DNA of 53,058 nucleotides, from positions 1 through 53,058 of the forward strand of contig JAFMML010000015.1 in assembly GCA_017859745.1 (NCBI GenBank), written 5' to 3'. The notes below the pieces were generated by a model. It made no database searches and was not told the DNA's origin. It saw only the letters and a program-made list of their open reading frames with translations. Positions within the stretch are counted from its first letter, which is position 1; each line of letters begins with the position of its first letter. The translations under genes and the position numbers were made by a program. This DNA is from Planctomycetota bacterium (lineage in GTDB: Bacteria > Planctomycetota > Phycisphaerae > Phycisphaerales > SM1A02). This document shows, piece by piece, positions 35,719 through 43,824 of the stretch.

Positions 35719-37698
35719 ATGACCCGCCTGATGCCAAATCCCTCCGCTCGTCGTGGTCTCGAGGCCCAACTGGCGGCGACGCTCGTCGCCGCGGCCGTTC
35801 TGCCGATCGCCTGCGACACGTCGATGAAGACGATCGACGAGCGGACCGAGACGACGCTGCTCTCCGCCGCGGAGGATGTCGGTGGAGGAACCCTCGCCCC
35901 CAAGGCCCGCGCGAACGGTCTCTACGAGGGGAATCCGTTTCCCGAGGACGGGCCCGATCGGTATCGGCCACCGACTCGCAATCCCGCCGCCGACGATCTG
36001 CGATACACGGCAAGGCCACCGAGCAACGAGGACCTCGAGGCGGCCGCTGCGAGGATCCAGGCCCAGGGCCTTCCGCCGGAGGACGCCCAGCGATTCGACC
36101 TGAGGAACGCCCTCCGGTTCGCTCTCGACAACGCCGTCTCCTATCTCAACGCCGAAGAGAACTACATCATCGCGGCGTTGCAGTTGATCATCGAGCAGCA
36201 CCGCTGGGAGCCTCGACCGTTCAACGTCACCAGCGCATCGTTCACCGCCGCCGGCGACGACGGTCGGTTCGGGCGGACGCTCGAAGTCGCCAACGATCTC
36301 GGCATCACCCAGCGTCTGCCGTACGGCGGCGAGGTCTCGGCGCGACTCGTGGTGGACCTGACGCGCCGCGTCGACGGACTGATCCTCGGGGACGGCACCA
36401 CCCAGGCGGCGTCGATCATCCTGAACGCCGACATCCCGATCCTGCGGGGGGCGGGCCTCTCGGCGCGAGAGAACCTGATCCAGTCCAGCCGCAACCTCGT
36501 CTACGCCGCCCGTCGCTTCGAGGAGTTCCGCCGCGACTTCTGTCTCAACCTCATCCGCGACTACCTCAACCTCGTGGTGCAGCAGCAGGAGATCGCCAAC
36601 GCCCGCCGACAGGTCGCGAGCTCGCGTCAGGTCGACCGTCGCGAGAACGCCCTCGTCGAGGCCGGTCGCCAACCGCCGTTCCAAGCGGACCTCGCCAAGC
36701 AGAACACGCTGTTCGCGGTGAACCGTCTCGCGGGTCTCGAGGAGCGATATCGCATCGCGGTCGACAACTTCAAGGTCCGCATCGGCATGGATCCCACCGC
36801 GCCGCTGGTCATCGTTCCAGTGCTTCTGGACCTTCCGCTGCCCGACGTGACCGCGTCGACCGCGGTGCAGACGGCCCTGCAGTATCGCCTCGATCTGCAG
36901 ACGATCTCCGACGAGGTGGAGGACGCCCGCCGCCGCGTGGACGTGGCCACCAACGATCTGCTTCCCGACTTCGACGTCTCGCTGGCCGGAGTCGTCTCCA
37001 CGGTCGATCGAACCGGCACGCTGGCGGGCCTCGACTTCCGCCCCGACGACGGCGTCTACAGCGTGTCCGCGCGGTTCGGGGCACCGCTCGACCGCACCAT
37101 CGAGAAGGCTCGCCTCCGCGAGTCGCAGATCCGCTACGAGCAGGCGGTTCGCGATCAGCGCCTCGCCCGCGACGACGCCGCGGTGGAGGTTCGATCGTCC
37201 CTGCGGGGCATCGAGCTGAGTCGATTCAGCTTGCAGTTGCAGGAGCAGAACGTCCTGATCGCGATGAACCGCGAGGCCTCGATCGCTGCCGCGCCCGACC
37301 GCGCCGATGCCCGGGATCGGACCGAGGCCCTCGACCAGCGACGGCAGGCGGAGGACCAGCGGGATCGGGCCCAGGCGGACCTCCAGCTTTCGATCCTCGG
37401 CTACCTCCTCGCCACCGGCCAGTTCCGGGTCTCGCCGGACGGTCTCTTCATCCCGATCGAGGGCATGAGCGGCTACGAAGTGATCGGCACGCTGCCGATC
37501 GACGAGCCGGGCGCGGCACCCAACCTCGGAGGCATGACGCCCGAGACCGGCATGGAGACCCCCGAAGGCCCGCTCGGCGAACCCGTCGGCGGCGAGTTCC
37601 CGATCGAGGTCGAGCAGGTCGAACCACCGGTCGAACCCGCTCCGGCAGTCGCTCCGGTCGAGGTCCCTCCGGCAACCGTGAGGCCATCAGGTCGGTAA
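35719..37698 (+). CDS. TolC-family outer-membrane efflux protein
   Basis: 659 aa. Two TolC-type repeats of helix-strand-helix are visible: FDLRNALRFALDNAVSYLNAEENYIIAAL... and TASTAVQTALQYRLDLQTISDEVEDARRRVDVA..., with the expected long coiled-coil helices (ENLIQSSRNLVYAARRFEEF, RTEALDQRRQAEDQRDRAQA). Residues 1-32 resemble a signal sequence ending near a Cys (VLPIACDTS); the lipobox is imperfect, so lipidation is uncertain. An N-terminal linker (33-110) and an acidic/Pro-rich C-terminal tail (about 590-659, VEPPVEPAPAVAPVEVP) flank the barrel domain. It forms the outer duct of a tripartite export system with the HlyD-like adaptor downstream. The start at ATG 35719 was chosen from the signal sequence; ATG 35731 is possible. 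Confidence 0.85.
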   Translation: MTRLMPNPSARRGLEAQLAATLVAAAVLPIACDTSMKTIDERTETTLLSAAEDVGGGTLAPKARANGLYEGNPFPEDGPDRYRPPTRNPAADDLRYTARPPSNEDLEAAAARIQAQGLPPEDAQRFDLRNALRFALDNAVSYLNAEENYIIAALQLIIEQHRWEPRPFNVTSASFTAAGDDGRFGRTLEVANDLGITQRLPYGGEVSARLVVDLTRRVDGLILGDGTTQAASIILNADIPILRGAGLSARENLIQSSRNLVYAARRFEEFRRDFCLNLIRDYLNLVVQQQEIANARRQVASSRQVDRRENALVEAGRQPPFQADLAKQNTLFAVNRLAGLEERYRIAVDNFKVRIGMDPTAPLVIVPVLLDLPLPDVTASTAVQTALQYRLDLQTISDEVEDARRRVDVATNDLLPDFDVSLAGVVSTVDRTGTLAGLDFRPDDGVYSVSARFGAPLDRTIEKARLRESQIRYEQAVRDQRLARDDAAVEVRSSLRGIELSRFSLQLQEQNVLIAMNREASIAAAPDRADARDRTEALDQRRQAEDQRDRAQADLQLSILGYLLATGQFRVSPDGLFIPIEGMSGYEVIGTLPIDEPGAAPNLGGMTPETGMETPEGPLGEPVGGEFPIEVEQVEPPVEPAPAVAPVEVPPATVRPSGR

Positions 37699-37739
37699 CA
37701 CCATGGCCCGATCCGAGTTCAGGCACGCTTCGGCGGGAA

Positions 37740-37755
37740 TCGCCCCGAGGGGCGA
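37740..37755 (+). repeat. Hairpin between the TolC and HlyD genes
   Basis: TCGCCCC and GGGGCGA flank a two-base centre, 41 bases after the TolC stop, followed by AAAATCG. With no T-run it is not a typical terminator; it could be an RNA-stability or processing element within the transcript. Confidence 0.45.
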
Positions 37756-37908
37756 AAATCGTCGATGAGCCCGGATTCGGTCCCGGCGTCGCCGACCCGA
37801 GTCGGCGGACCGACCGTTCGGATTCGAATTCCACGACTCCGATTCCCCCCGCGACCGAACGCGCTAGTCTTCGGATCGCTCTCGTTCCATCGCCCTCGAC
37901 GAATCCCC

Positions 37909-39738
37909 ATGACCGCCACCACCACCGCCGCGCCAACGACCCATTCCGCCCCCGCCGCCCGATCTCGGCGGTCCTTTCCGTGGGGGACTGCGGTGGTTGT
38001 CGCGGCGCTCGCCGCCGGCGGAGCGTGGCTCATGCTCTCGGGAGAGGGTGACGACGGCACCGAGCCGACCCGCAGCGACGTCCACCTCGTCGAGTCGGGC
38101 AGCTTCAACATCGTGATCCCCGTCAGCGGCGAGCTCGCCGCGGTCCGTCAGGTCGAGATCCGCAACCAGCTCGAGAGTCGCTCGGTGATCACGGAGATCC
38201 TCGACGAGGGCACCCAGGTCCGGAAGGGCGACGTCGTCGTCCGCCTCGCCGACGACGAGATCCGCCAGCGGATCCTCGACGCCGAAGACAAGGTCAAGAA
38301 CGCCCAGAGCGATCTGATCGCCGCCGAGCAGAACCTCGAGATCAAGCGAAGCGCCCGCGAAAGCGAACTCGAGAAGGCCGATCTCGCCATCGAACTGGCC
38401 ACCCTTGCCTTGCAGGCCTGGGAGGAGGGCGAGGTCGTCAAGAAGCGCGAGGAACTCGCCCTCGCCGAGCGGACCGCCGAGATCAACGCCGATCGCCTCA
38501 AGCAGCGGTTCGAGGAGGCCACCCGACTCGTCGAGCAGGAGTTCCTGAGTCGCGACGAGTACGAGCAGGACCGCATCCGCATGATCGAGGCGGACGCGAG
38601 GGTGCGGCAGGCCGAGCTCGAGTCGTTCCTGTACGAGAGCTTCCAGCACCGCCAGGACGAGGCCCGCAAGCGTTCCGATCTCGAGCAGGCCCAGGCGGAA
38701 CGGATCCGCGTCGAGCAGCGCAACGACGCCGAGATCATCCGCATCGAGGCGGACGTCGACAGTCGCCGCTTCTCGCTTCAGACCGCCAAGGACCGCCTCG
38801 CCGACCTTCGAACGCAGCTCGACCAGTGCGTGATCCGGGCCCCCAACGACGGACTTCTCGTCTACGCCTCGTCGATCCAGCAGGGCCGCCGCGGCGACAA
38901 CGATCCGCCACCGCAGGTCGGTACCGAACTCCGCCCCAACGAACTCGTCGCGATCCTTCCCGACACCAGCGAGATGATCGCCCTGCTGAAGGTCAGCGAG
39001 GCCCTCAGCGGCCGGATCGAGTCCGGACAGGAGGTGGTGGTCTACTCCGACGCCCTGCCCAACGTGCCCCTGCCGGCGACGGTGCAGTCGGTCAGCGTGC
39101 TTGCCGAGAGCGGCGGCTGGCGGGATCCCAACCGGCGCGACTACACGGTGCGGGTCCGCATCGAGGCGGATCCGAGTCTCGGCCTGAAGCCGGCGATGCG
39201 CTGCCGCGGCGAGATCATGCTCGACCGCGTCGAGGACTCCCTGTGGGTGCCGATCCAGTCGGTCTTCCGCGAGGGGCCGATCGCCTTCGTCCACGTCCGC
39301 GGCGATCAGGGCATCGAGCAACGTTCGGTGCGGCTCGGCCGGACCGGGGAACTGCAGGTCGAGGTGCTCGGCGATGCGCTCGCGGTGGGGGATCGCGTCC
39401 TGCTGCGACGGCCCGCCGCCGACGAGGTCTCGATCCGCATTCCCGCCGAGGAACTCGCCGCCGCCCGCAGCGGACCTCCCGAGGGCGTGCGCCGCACCGG
39501 CGGTCGACCAGGCATGGGCCGTCAGGGCACGGGCCGTCCCGGAGGCGAGGCGCGAGGCGGTTCGACCTCGAAGGCCACTCCGGGCGAAACCACGTCGCCC
39601 GCCACCGAGGTTCGGGACAAGGTCGCCGCTGCCGAAGCCTCCGTCGAGGTCGACGTCGATGTGCCTGTCCCCGTCGAGGTCGAGACGGATACCACTCCGG
39701 TCGCCGTCGAAACGCCGGCGACCGCCGCCTCCAGCTGA
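37909..39738 (+). CDS. HlyD/RND-type periplasmic adaptor protein
   Basis: 609 aa. One membrane helix near the N-terminus (about 29-45, TAVVVAALAAGGAWLML). Then the beta-barrel/lipoyl half (VVESG-like LVESGSFNIVIPVSGELAAV, VRKGDVVVRLAD), a very long coiled coil (about 115-300, EDKVKNAQSDLIAAEQNLEI and following), the second lipoyl half (DQCVIRAPNDGLLVYASS), a barrel domain (IALLKVSEALSGRIESGQEV) and the membrane-proximal domain (LGRTGELQVEVLGDALAVGD). A low-complexity Thr/Val/Glu tail (about 530-609) follows. Links an inner-membrane pump to TolC. No transporter gene is adjacent. The start ATG 37909 is 210 bases after tolC; a TAGTCT box at 37865-37870 may give it its own promoter. Confidence 0.87.
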   Translation: MTATTTAAPTTHSAPAARSRRSFPWGTAVVVAALAAGGAWLMLSGEGDDGTEPTRSDVHLVESGSFNIVIPVSGELAAVRQVEIRNQLESRSVITEILDEGTQVRKGDVVVRLADDEIRQRILDAEDKVKNAQSDLIAAEQNLEIKRSARESELEKADLAIELATLALQAWEEGEVVKKREELALAERTAEINADRLKQRFEEATRLVEQEFLSRDEYEQDRIRMIEADARVRQAELESFLYESFQHRQDEARKRSDLEQAQAERIRVEQRNDAEIIRIEADVDSRRFSLQTAKDRLADLRTQLDQCVIRAPNDGLLVYASSIQQGRRGDNDPPPQVGTELRPNELVAILPDTSEMIALLKVSEALSGRIESGQEVVVYSDALPNVPLPATVQSVSVLAESGGWRDPNRRDYTVRVRIEADPSLGLKPAMRCRGEIMLDRVEDSLWVPIQSVFREGPIAFVHVRGDQGIEQRSVRLGRTGELQVEVLGDALAVGDRVLLRRPAADEVSIRIPAEELAAARSGPPEGVRRTGGRPGMGRQGTGRPGGEARGGSTSKATPGETTSPATEVRDKVAAAEASVEVDVDVPVPVEVETDTTPVAVETPATAASS

Positions 39739-40112
39739 CGCGGCGTCCCCCCCAAGGCCACATCACTCCCGCCGAACGAGCGCCGGCGTCGATCGTGTCG
39801 CCCCATGGCGACGTTCGTTCGACGATCAGGGTCGCCCAGCGGAGCAGTCGCACATCTCGATCACTCGTGTCGTGGCTGTCGAGCAGGGCCGATCGTGCGG
39901 TTCGATTCAGCGAAGATTCCGCTTCCGTCCTTGACGTCCCTTCGAGTCGAGCTACCTGTTATCAGCATCGCAGGGGCAGCCCGCCTCGGGCGTCGCCAAG
40001 TGAACCGAACGGCCCGCCGCTGTGATTGACCTTGAGGCTTTGCTTGAAGGACGCTGCGAGCATTCCGCAGGGAGCCTGAAGGCGACAAGCAGAATTGAAG
40101 GAGACAGATGCC
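39739..40112. other. Intergenic region upstream of the sorting-tail protein
   Basis: About 370 bases with no credible gene. It contains the candidate promoter at 39931-39958 and a long presumed leader of about 150 nt before ATG 40113. Confidence 0.5.
39931..39958 (+). promoter_or_regulatory. Candidate sigma70-type promoter
   Basis: TTGACG (39931-39936), a 16-bp spacer, and TACCTG (39953-39958), upstream of the exported protein gene at 40113. Confidence 0.4.
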
Positions 40113-40820
40113 ATGACTCGCAACCGATGTCGTCGTTGCCCCGGGTGGATCGCGAACCCCATCCTCGCGGCCGCCGCCGCCATTGTGGCGTGCTCCGCCG
40201 GGGCCTCGGCCTCCGTGCTGGTCAAGTACCCCTTCAACAACAACAACGACGGATCGAACGGCTTCGCCTACACCACCTTCGACTCGAGCGTCCTGTCGAA
40301 CGCTTCGGTGACCGCGGGCTCCGGGCTCGGCCAGTACTCGGTGGGCACCGACAGTTGGAGCGGCACGACACAAGTCCTGAAGACCGGACCGGGGTCCAGC
40401 ATCGCGGGCGCCGACGCAAACGACGCCGTGTCGAACTCCTGGTACGTCGAATTCACGCTGACGGCGAACTCGAGCATGGACATCCGCTCGATCGAACTGG
40501 ACTGGAGCCGCGGCGGCACGACCGGGACGCGGGGCTGGTTCGTGCGGTCGAGCCTCGATGGCTACACCAGCGATCTCTACTCGAACCAGACGCCGGCCGG
40601 CACCTCGGAAGGCCTGCAGCATGCGGCGTTCGACATCGGTGGACACACCGGCCTGTCGGGCTTCGTGGACTTCCGGCTCTACATCTACACCTCGAGCTTC
40701 GGCCGTTACATGGACTTCCAGAACGTGCAGTTCAACAGCACTGCGCTGGCCGTGCCCGGTGGCGGGATCGCGGCGCTCGGCGGCCTCGCCGGCGTCGGCC
40801 GGCGTCGACGGCGATCCTGA
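40113..40820 (+). CDS. Exported protein with PEP-CTERM-like sorting tail
   Basis: 235 aa. Signal peptide 1-34 (hydrophobic PILAAAAAIVACSAGASASV). The mature part is an Asn/Ser/Gly-rich, all-beta domain (SWYVEFTLTANSSMDIRSIE, GFVDFRLYIYTSSFGRYMDF) without recognised family. The tail is AVPGGGIAALGGLAGVG followed by five Arg and a Ser, the sorting-signal layout also seen in the protein at 956-1687. ATG 40113 was chosen because AGGAG stands 9 nt upstream; an in-frame TTG at 40095 is less likely. Probably surface-located after processing; role unknown. Confidence 0.85.
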   Translation: MTRNRCRRCPGWIANPILAAAAAIVACSAGASASVLVKYPFNNNNDGSNGFAYTTFDSSVLSNASVTAGSGLGQYSVGTDSWSGTTQVLKTGPGSSIAGADANDAVSNSWYVEFTLTANSSMDIRSIELDWSRGGTTGTRGWFVRSSLDGYTSDLYSNQTPAGTSEGLQHAAFDIGGHTGLSGFVDFRLYIYTSSFGRYMDFQNVQFNSTALAVPGGGIAALGGLAGVGRRRRRS

Positions 40821-40886
40821 ACGACGGCGACGGCCCCGTCGCGATTCGACTTCCGCTTCGAGATCGAGGAGGCCTTCACCGAGGCG

Positions 40887-41903
40887 TCACCCCGTCGGCG
40901 ACGCCGCCGGCCCGCTGCCGATCCCGCCGTCGCGAGGCGAACGCCGCACCGCGATCACGATCGCCACGCCGGCGACGACCATCAGGCCGCTCAGGATCAT
41001 GGGAAGCGTCGCGGGCCCCACCGTGAAGACGCCCGGATCCGCCGCCCGCACCTGCTCGGTCCCGATCCGCAGGACGCCGTACGTCGCGAGAAACGCGCCG
41101 GCGACGGTTCCCGCAGGACGCGGCCGCCACCAGATCGCCGCCAGCACGACCGGCAGGATCACGCCGTCGGTGATCGCCTGCAGCACCTGCGAAGGCCACG
41201 TCGCGGTCAGGAGCGGCGCCAGCGCTTCGACGACGCCGTCGCGACCGGCGTACGCCGCCTCGACGAGGCTCTCGGGGAACGGTCGAAGCGGATCGACCAT
41301 GGGCCGCAGCGCGTCGAGTCGGGCCGCGTTGGCGAAGTTCGGGTCGAGGATCTCCTCGGGAAACTTGATGCTCCACCACGGCGGGTCCGCCTGCATCGAA
41401 GTGGGCAGCGGCTTGCCCGGAAGTTCGCCGTTGACGAGGTTCGCAAGACGACCGAACCCGAGTCCCGGACCTGTAGCAAGCGCCACCGCATCGGCGACCT
41501 CGAAGAACCGCATGCCGCGACGGCGGGAGAACAACCACATCGCGAGGATCACGCCAAGCAGGCCGCCGTGGCTTGCCATGCCGCCGCGATGGATCGCCAG
41601 CAGTCCCCACCACGGAAACGACGAGTCGAAGGTCCACAGCAGCGGTCGGTCGTAGAAGAGGACGTGGCCGACCCGCCCGCCGACGACGACACCGACGACC
41701 AGCCACGTCAGCAGATCGCCGACCTCCTCGGGCCGAAGGGCGATCAGTCCCCGCTTCGCGACGGCCCGCAGGATCAGCCATCCGACCACGAAGCCCGCAA
41801 GGTAGGAGAGGCCGTACCAGCGGGGCCCCACGCCCGGCGAGATCTCGAAGGCGAAGGGATCGAGGGTGTGGACGAAACTCTCGGCAAGCAGCACCGCATT
41901 CAT
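40887..41903 (-). CDS. lgt: Prolipoprotein diacylglyceryl transferase
   Basis: 338 aa, polytopic inner-membrane enzyme adding diacylglycerol to the lipobox Cys of prelipoproteins. Seen: GVGPRWYGLSYLAGFVVG, the conserved HRGGMASHGGLLGV, and the Lgt signature GFGRLANLVNGELPGKP. A loop (about 170-225) between helices is longer than in E. coli Lgt. A -10-like GATACT stands 7 nt upstream of the ATG, so it may be leaderless. It is needed for lipoproteins such as the SOUL protein at 16215. Confidence 0.95.
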   Translation of the reverse strand: MNAVLLAESFVHTLDPFAFEISPGVGPRWYGLSYLAGFVVGWLILRAVAKRGLIALRPEEVGDLLTWLVVGVVVGGRVGHVLFYDRPLLWTFDSSFPWWGLLAIHRGGMASHGGLLGVILAMWLFSRRRGMRFFEVADAVALATGPGLGFGRLANLVNGELPGKPLPTSMQADPPWWSIKFPEEILDPNFANAARLDALRPMVDPLRPFPESLVEAAYAGRDGVVEALAPLLTATWPSQVLQAITDGVILPVVLAAIWWRPRPAGTVAGAFLATYGVLRIGTEQVRAADPGVFTVGPATLPMILSGLMVVAGVAIVIAVRRSPRDGGIGSGPAASPTG

Positions 41904-41972
41904 GCCCGGCAGTATCGCCCGACTCGGGATCCGCCGTCGCCCTCGGGAGCATCGGGTGAGGCGGAAATGCGC

Positions 41973-42000
41973 TTGGATTCCGCATGGCCACGGCTATACT
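41973..42000 (+). promoter_or_regulatory. Promoter of tRNA-Glu
   Basis: TTGGAT (41973-41978), a 16-bp spacer, and TATACT (41995-42000), 11 bases before the tRNA. This is the most canonical promoter in the window. Confidence 0.7.
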
Positions 42001-42011
42001 CCCGACCCTTC

Positions 42012-42083
42012 GGCCCCTTCGTCTAGCGGCTAGGACGTCAGGTTCTCATCCTGAAAACAGGAGTTCGATTCTCCTAGGGGTCA
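42012..42083 (+). tRNA. tRNA-Glu (anticodon CTC)
   Basis: Cloverleaf read by hand: acceptor GGCCCCT with AGGGGTC (one G-T pair), D-arm with TCTAGCGGCTAGGA, anticodon stem TCAGG/CCTGA with loop TTCTCAT giving CTC, and T-arm CAGGAGTTCGATTCTCCTA. The 3' CCA is not encoded. It reads GAG codons, which are very frequent in these genes. A promoter precedes it and a hairpin terminator follows. Confidence 0.95.
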
Positions 42084-42090
42084 TGTCGCC

Positions 42091-42117
42091 CACGCCTCCG
42101 CCTTTCGCGGGGGCGTG
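42091..42117 (+). terminator. Terminator after tRNA-Glu
   Basis: An 11-bp stem (42091-42101 with 42107-42117, one G-T pair) around the loop CTTTC, starting 8 bases after the tRNA. Only a weak T-tract (CGCGTTTCG) follows. Confidence 0.65.
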
Positions 42118-42240
42118 TCGCGTTTCGGGCCGATCGCGTTTCGACCCGATCTCGGTTCCGGGGTCGTTCCCCGACCTCGCGATCGGACCCCGCGGCGCGC
42201 CGGCTGGCTCTTCTCGCTCGCATCCGGACCGGCGCCGGGA

Positions 42241-42295
42241 CTTGCTTCCGACCTGCTTCCGACCTGCTTCCGAGTGGCTTCCGAGCGGCTCCCGA
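42241..42295. repeat. Degenerate tandem array, 5 x 11 bp
   Basis: Five consecutive 11-mers share the core GCTTCCGA: CTTGCTTCCGA, CCTGCTTCCGA twice, GTGGCTTCCGA and GCGGCTCCCGA. It lies in the 270-base gap between tRNA-Glu and the next gene, about 60 bases before its ATG. Confidence 0.8.
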
Positions 42296-42353
42296 ACGCG
42301 CTCCCGGGCCTGCAGGTCGTCTCGGGCCTCCCGAGCGTCGAATTCCTGCGACG

Positions 42354-43814
42354 ATGACGGTCGTCATGCGACTTGCACACCTGATCGACGGTGGGCTCGC
42401 CGAGCCGGACTCCGCACGCCTCGCCGCAGACCTCGACCCGGCGACCGGCGAAGTCCTCGCCGAGATGCCCGAAGGCGACGAGACCGACGTCGACCGCGCC
42501 GTGGCCGCGGCGAAGAAGGCGTTCCCCATCTGGTCGGGCCTGCCCGCATCCGAACGGTCGCAGTGGCTTCTTCGTCTCGCCGACGCGGTCGAACGCAACG
42601 CCGAGGCCCTCGCCGCCGAGGAGTCCGCAGACGCGGGCAAGACCCTCGCCGCGGCGCGGGAGATCGAGATCCCCCGGGCGATCGCCAACCTCCGCTTCTT
42701 CGCGACCGCGATCCTGCACGAACAGAGCGAGTTCCACGACATGGGGGCGACCGCCCTCAACTACACCCTGCGGCGGCCCCGCGGCGTGGCGGCCTGCATC
42801 AGTCCGTGGAACCTGCCGCTCTATCTGCTGACCTGGAAGATCGCTCCGGCACTCGCGAGCGGATCCACGGTGGTCGCCAAGCCCTCCGAACTCGCGCCGC
42901 TGACGGCGTTCCGTCTCGCGAAGCTCGCGGTGGAGATCGGCTTTCCGCGCGGGGTCCTCAACATCGTCTTCGGCGGAGCCCCGGCCGGCCGCCGCCTCGT
43001 CGAGCATCCGGACGTCCCGACGATCACCTTCACCGGAGGCACACCGACGGGCCGGGCGATCGCCAAGGTCGCCGGTCCGATGTTCAAGCGCACCGCCCTC
43101 GAACTCGGCGGCAAGAACGCCGCGATCGTCTGTCGCGACGCCGATCTCGACGAAGCGGTGCCGACGCTGGTGCGGAGCGCCTTCTCCAACGCCGGTCAGA
43201 TCTGTCTCTGCGGCTCGCGGATCCTGGTGCATCGCAGCGTGCTCGAACCGTTCATGGAGCGGTTCCTCGGGGCGGTGCGAGCCCTCAAGGTCGGCGATCC
43301 CACCAACCCCGAGACCGACATGGGGCCGGTGATCTCCGCGGGCCATCGGGCCCGGATCGAGGGCATGGTCGAGCGGGCCCGAGAGGCCGGCGCCATCGTC
43401 GCCACCGGTGGTGGGCGACCGGCGAACCTGCCGGAGCGCTGTCGCGACGGCTTCTTCCTCGACCCGACCGTCCTCATGGGCGTACCCGCCGGCTGCGAGG
43501 CGGCGCGGGAGGAGTTCTTCGGGCCGGTGGTCTCGGTGCAGGGCTTCGACACCCACGCCGAGGCGGTCTCGATCGCCAACGACTGCGACTACGGCCTCGC
43601 GTGCTCGCTGTGGACCCGGGATCTCGACCGGGCCCATCGCATGGCCGCGGCCATCGAGGCGGGCGTGATCTGGGTGAACTGCTGGCTGCTGCGGGACCTT
43701 CGCACGCCCTTCGGTGGCGTGAAGGATTCCGGCGTGGGACGGGAGGGTGGCGTCGAGGCGCTTCGCTTCTTCACCGAACCCAAGAACGTGTGCGTGCGCC
43801 TCGGCGGCGCCTGA
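42354..43814 (+). CDS. Aldehyde dehydrogenase, 2-aminomuconate/2-hydroxymuconate semialdehyde (ALDH8) type
   Basis: 486 aa. Catalytic set complete: ISPWNLPLYLLTWK, general-base TALELGGKNA, nucleophile Cys in NAGQICLCGSR, and EEFFGPVV. The C-terminal block NCWLLRDLRTPFGGVKDSG...FFTEPKNVCVRL is characteristic of ALDH8 and muconic-semialdehyde dehydrogenases. Such enzymes act in aromatic or tryptophan degradation, but no partner pathway gene is adjacent, so the true aldehyde is uncertain. Starts at ATG 42354 (ATG 42366 also in frame). It ends 10 bases from a convergent ABC ATPase gene. Confidence 0.9.
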   Translation: MTVVMRLAHLIDGGLAEPDSARLAADLDPATGEVLAEMPEGDETDVDRAVAAAKKAFPIWSGLPASERSQWLLRLADAVERNAEALAAEESADAGKTLAAAREIEIPRAIANLRFFATAILHEQSEFHDMGATALNYTLRRPRGVAACISPWNLPLYLLTWKIAPALASGSTVVAKPSELAPLTAFRLAKLAVEIGFPRGVLNIVFGGAPAGRRLVEHPDVPTITFTGGTPTGRAIAKVAGPMFKRTALELGGKNAAIVCRDADLDEAVPTLVRSAFSNAGQICLCGSRILVHRSVLEPFMERFLGAVRALKVGDPTNPETDMGPVISAGHRARIEGMVERAREAGAIVATGGGRPANLPERCRDGFFLDPTVLMGVPAGCEAAREEFFGPVVSVQGFDTHAEAVSIANDCDYGLACSLWTRDLDRAHRMAAAIEAGVIWVNCWLLRDLRTPFGGVKDSGVGREGGVEALRFFTEPKNVCVRLGGA

Positions 43815-43824
43815 AGCACATCCC

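Noticed and set aside
35618-36019. Full 171-codon minus-strand frame ending in the sorting-like tail
   Set aside because: Most of it is antisense to the TolC coding start and Arg/Ser-rich; only the last ~37 codons are kept as a doubtful remnant.
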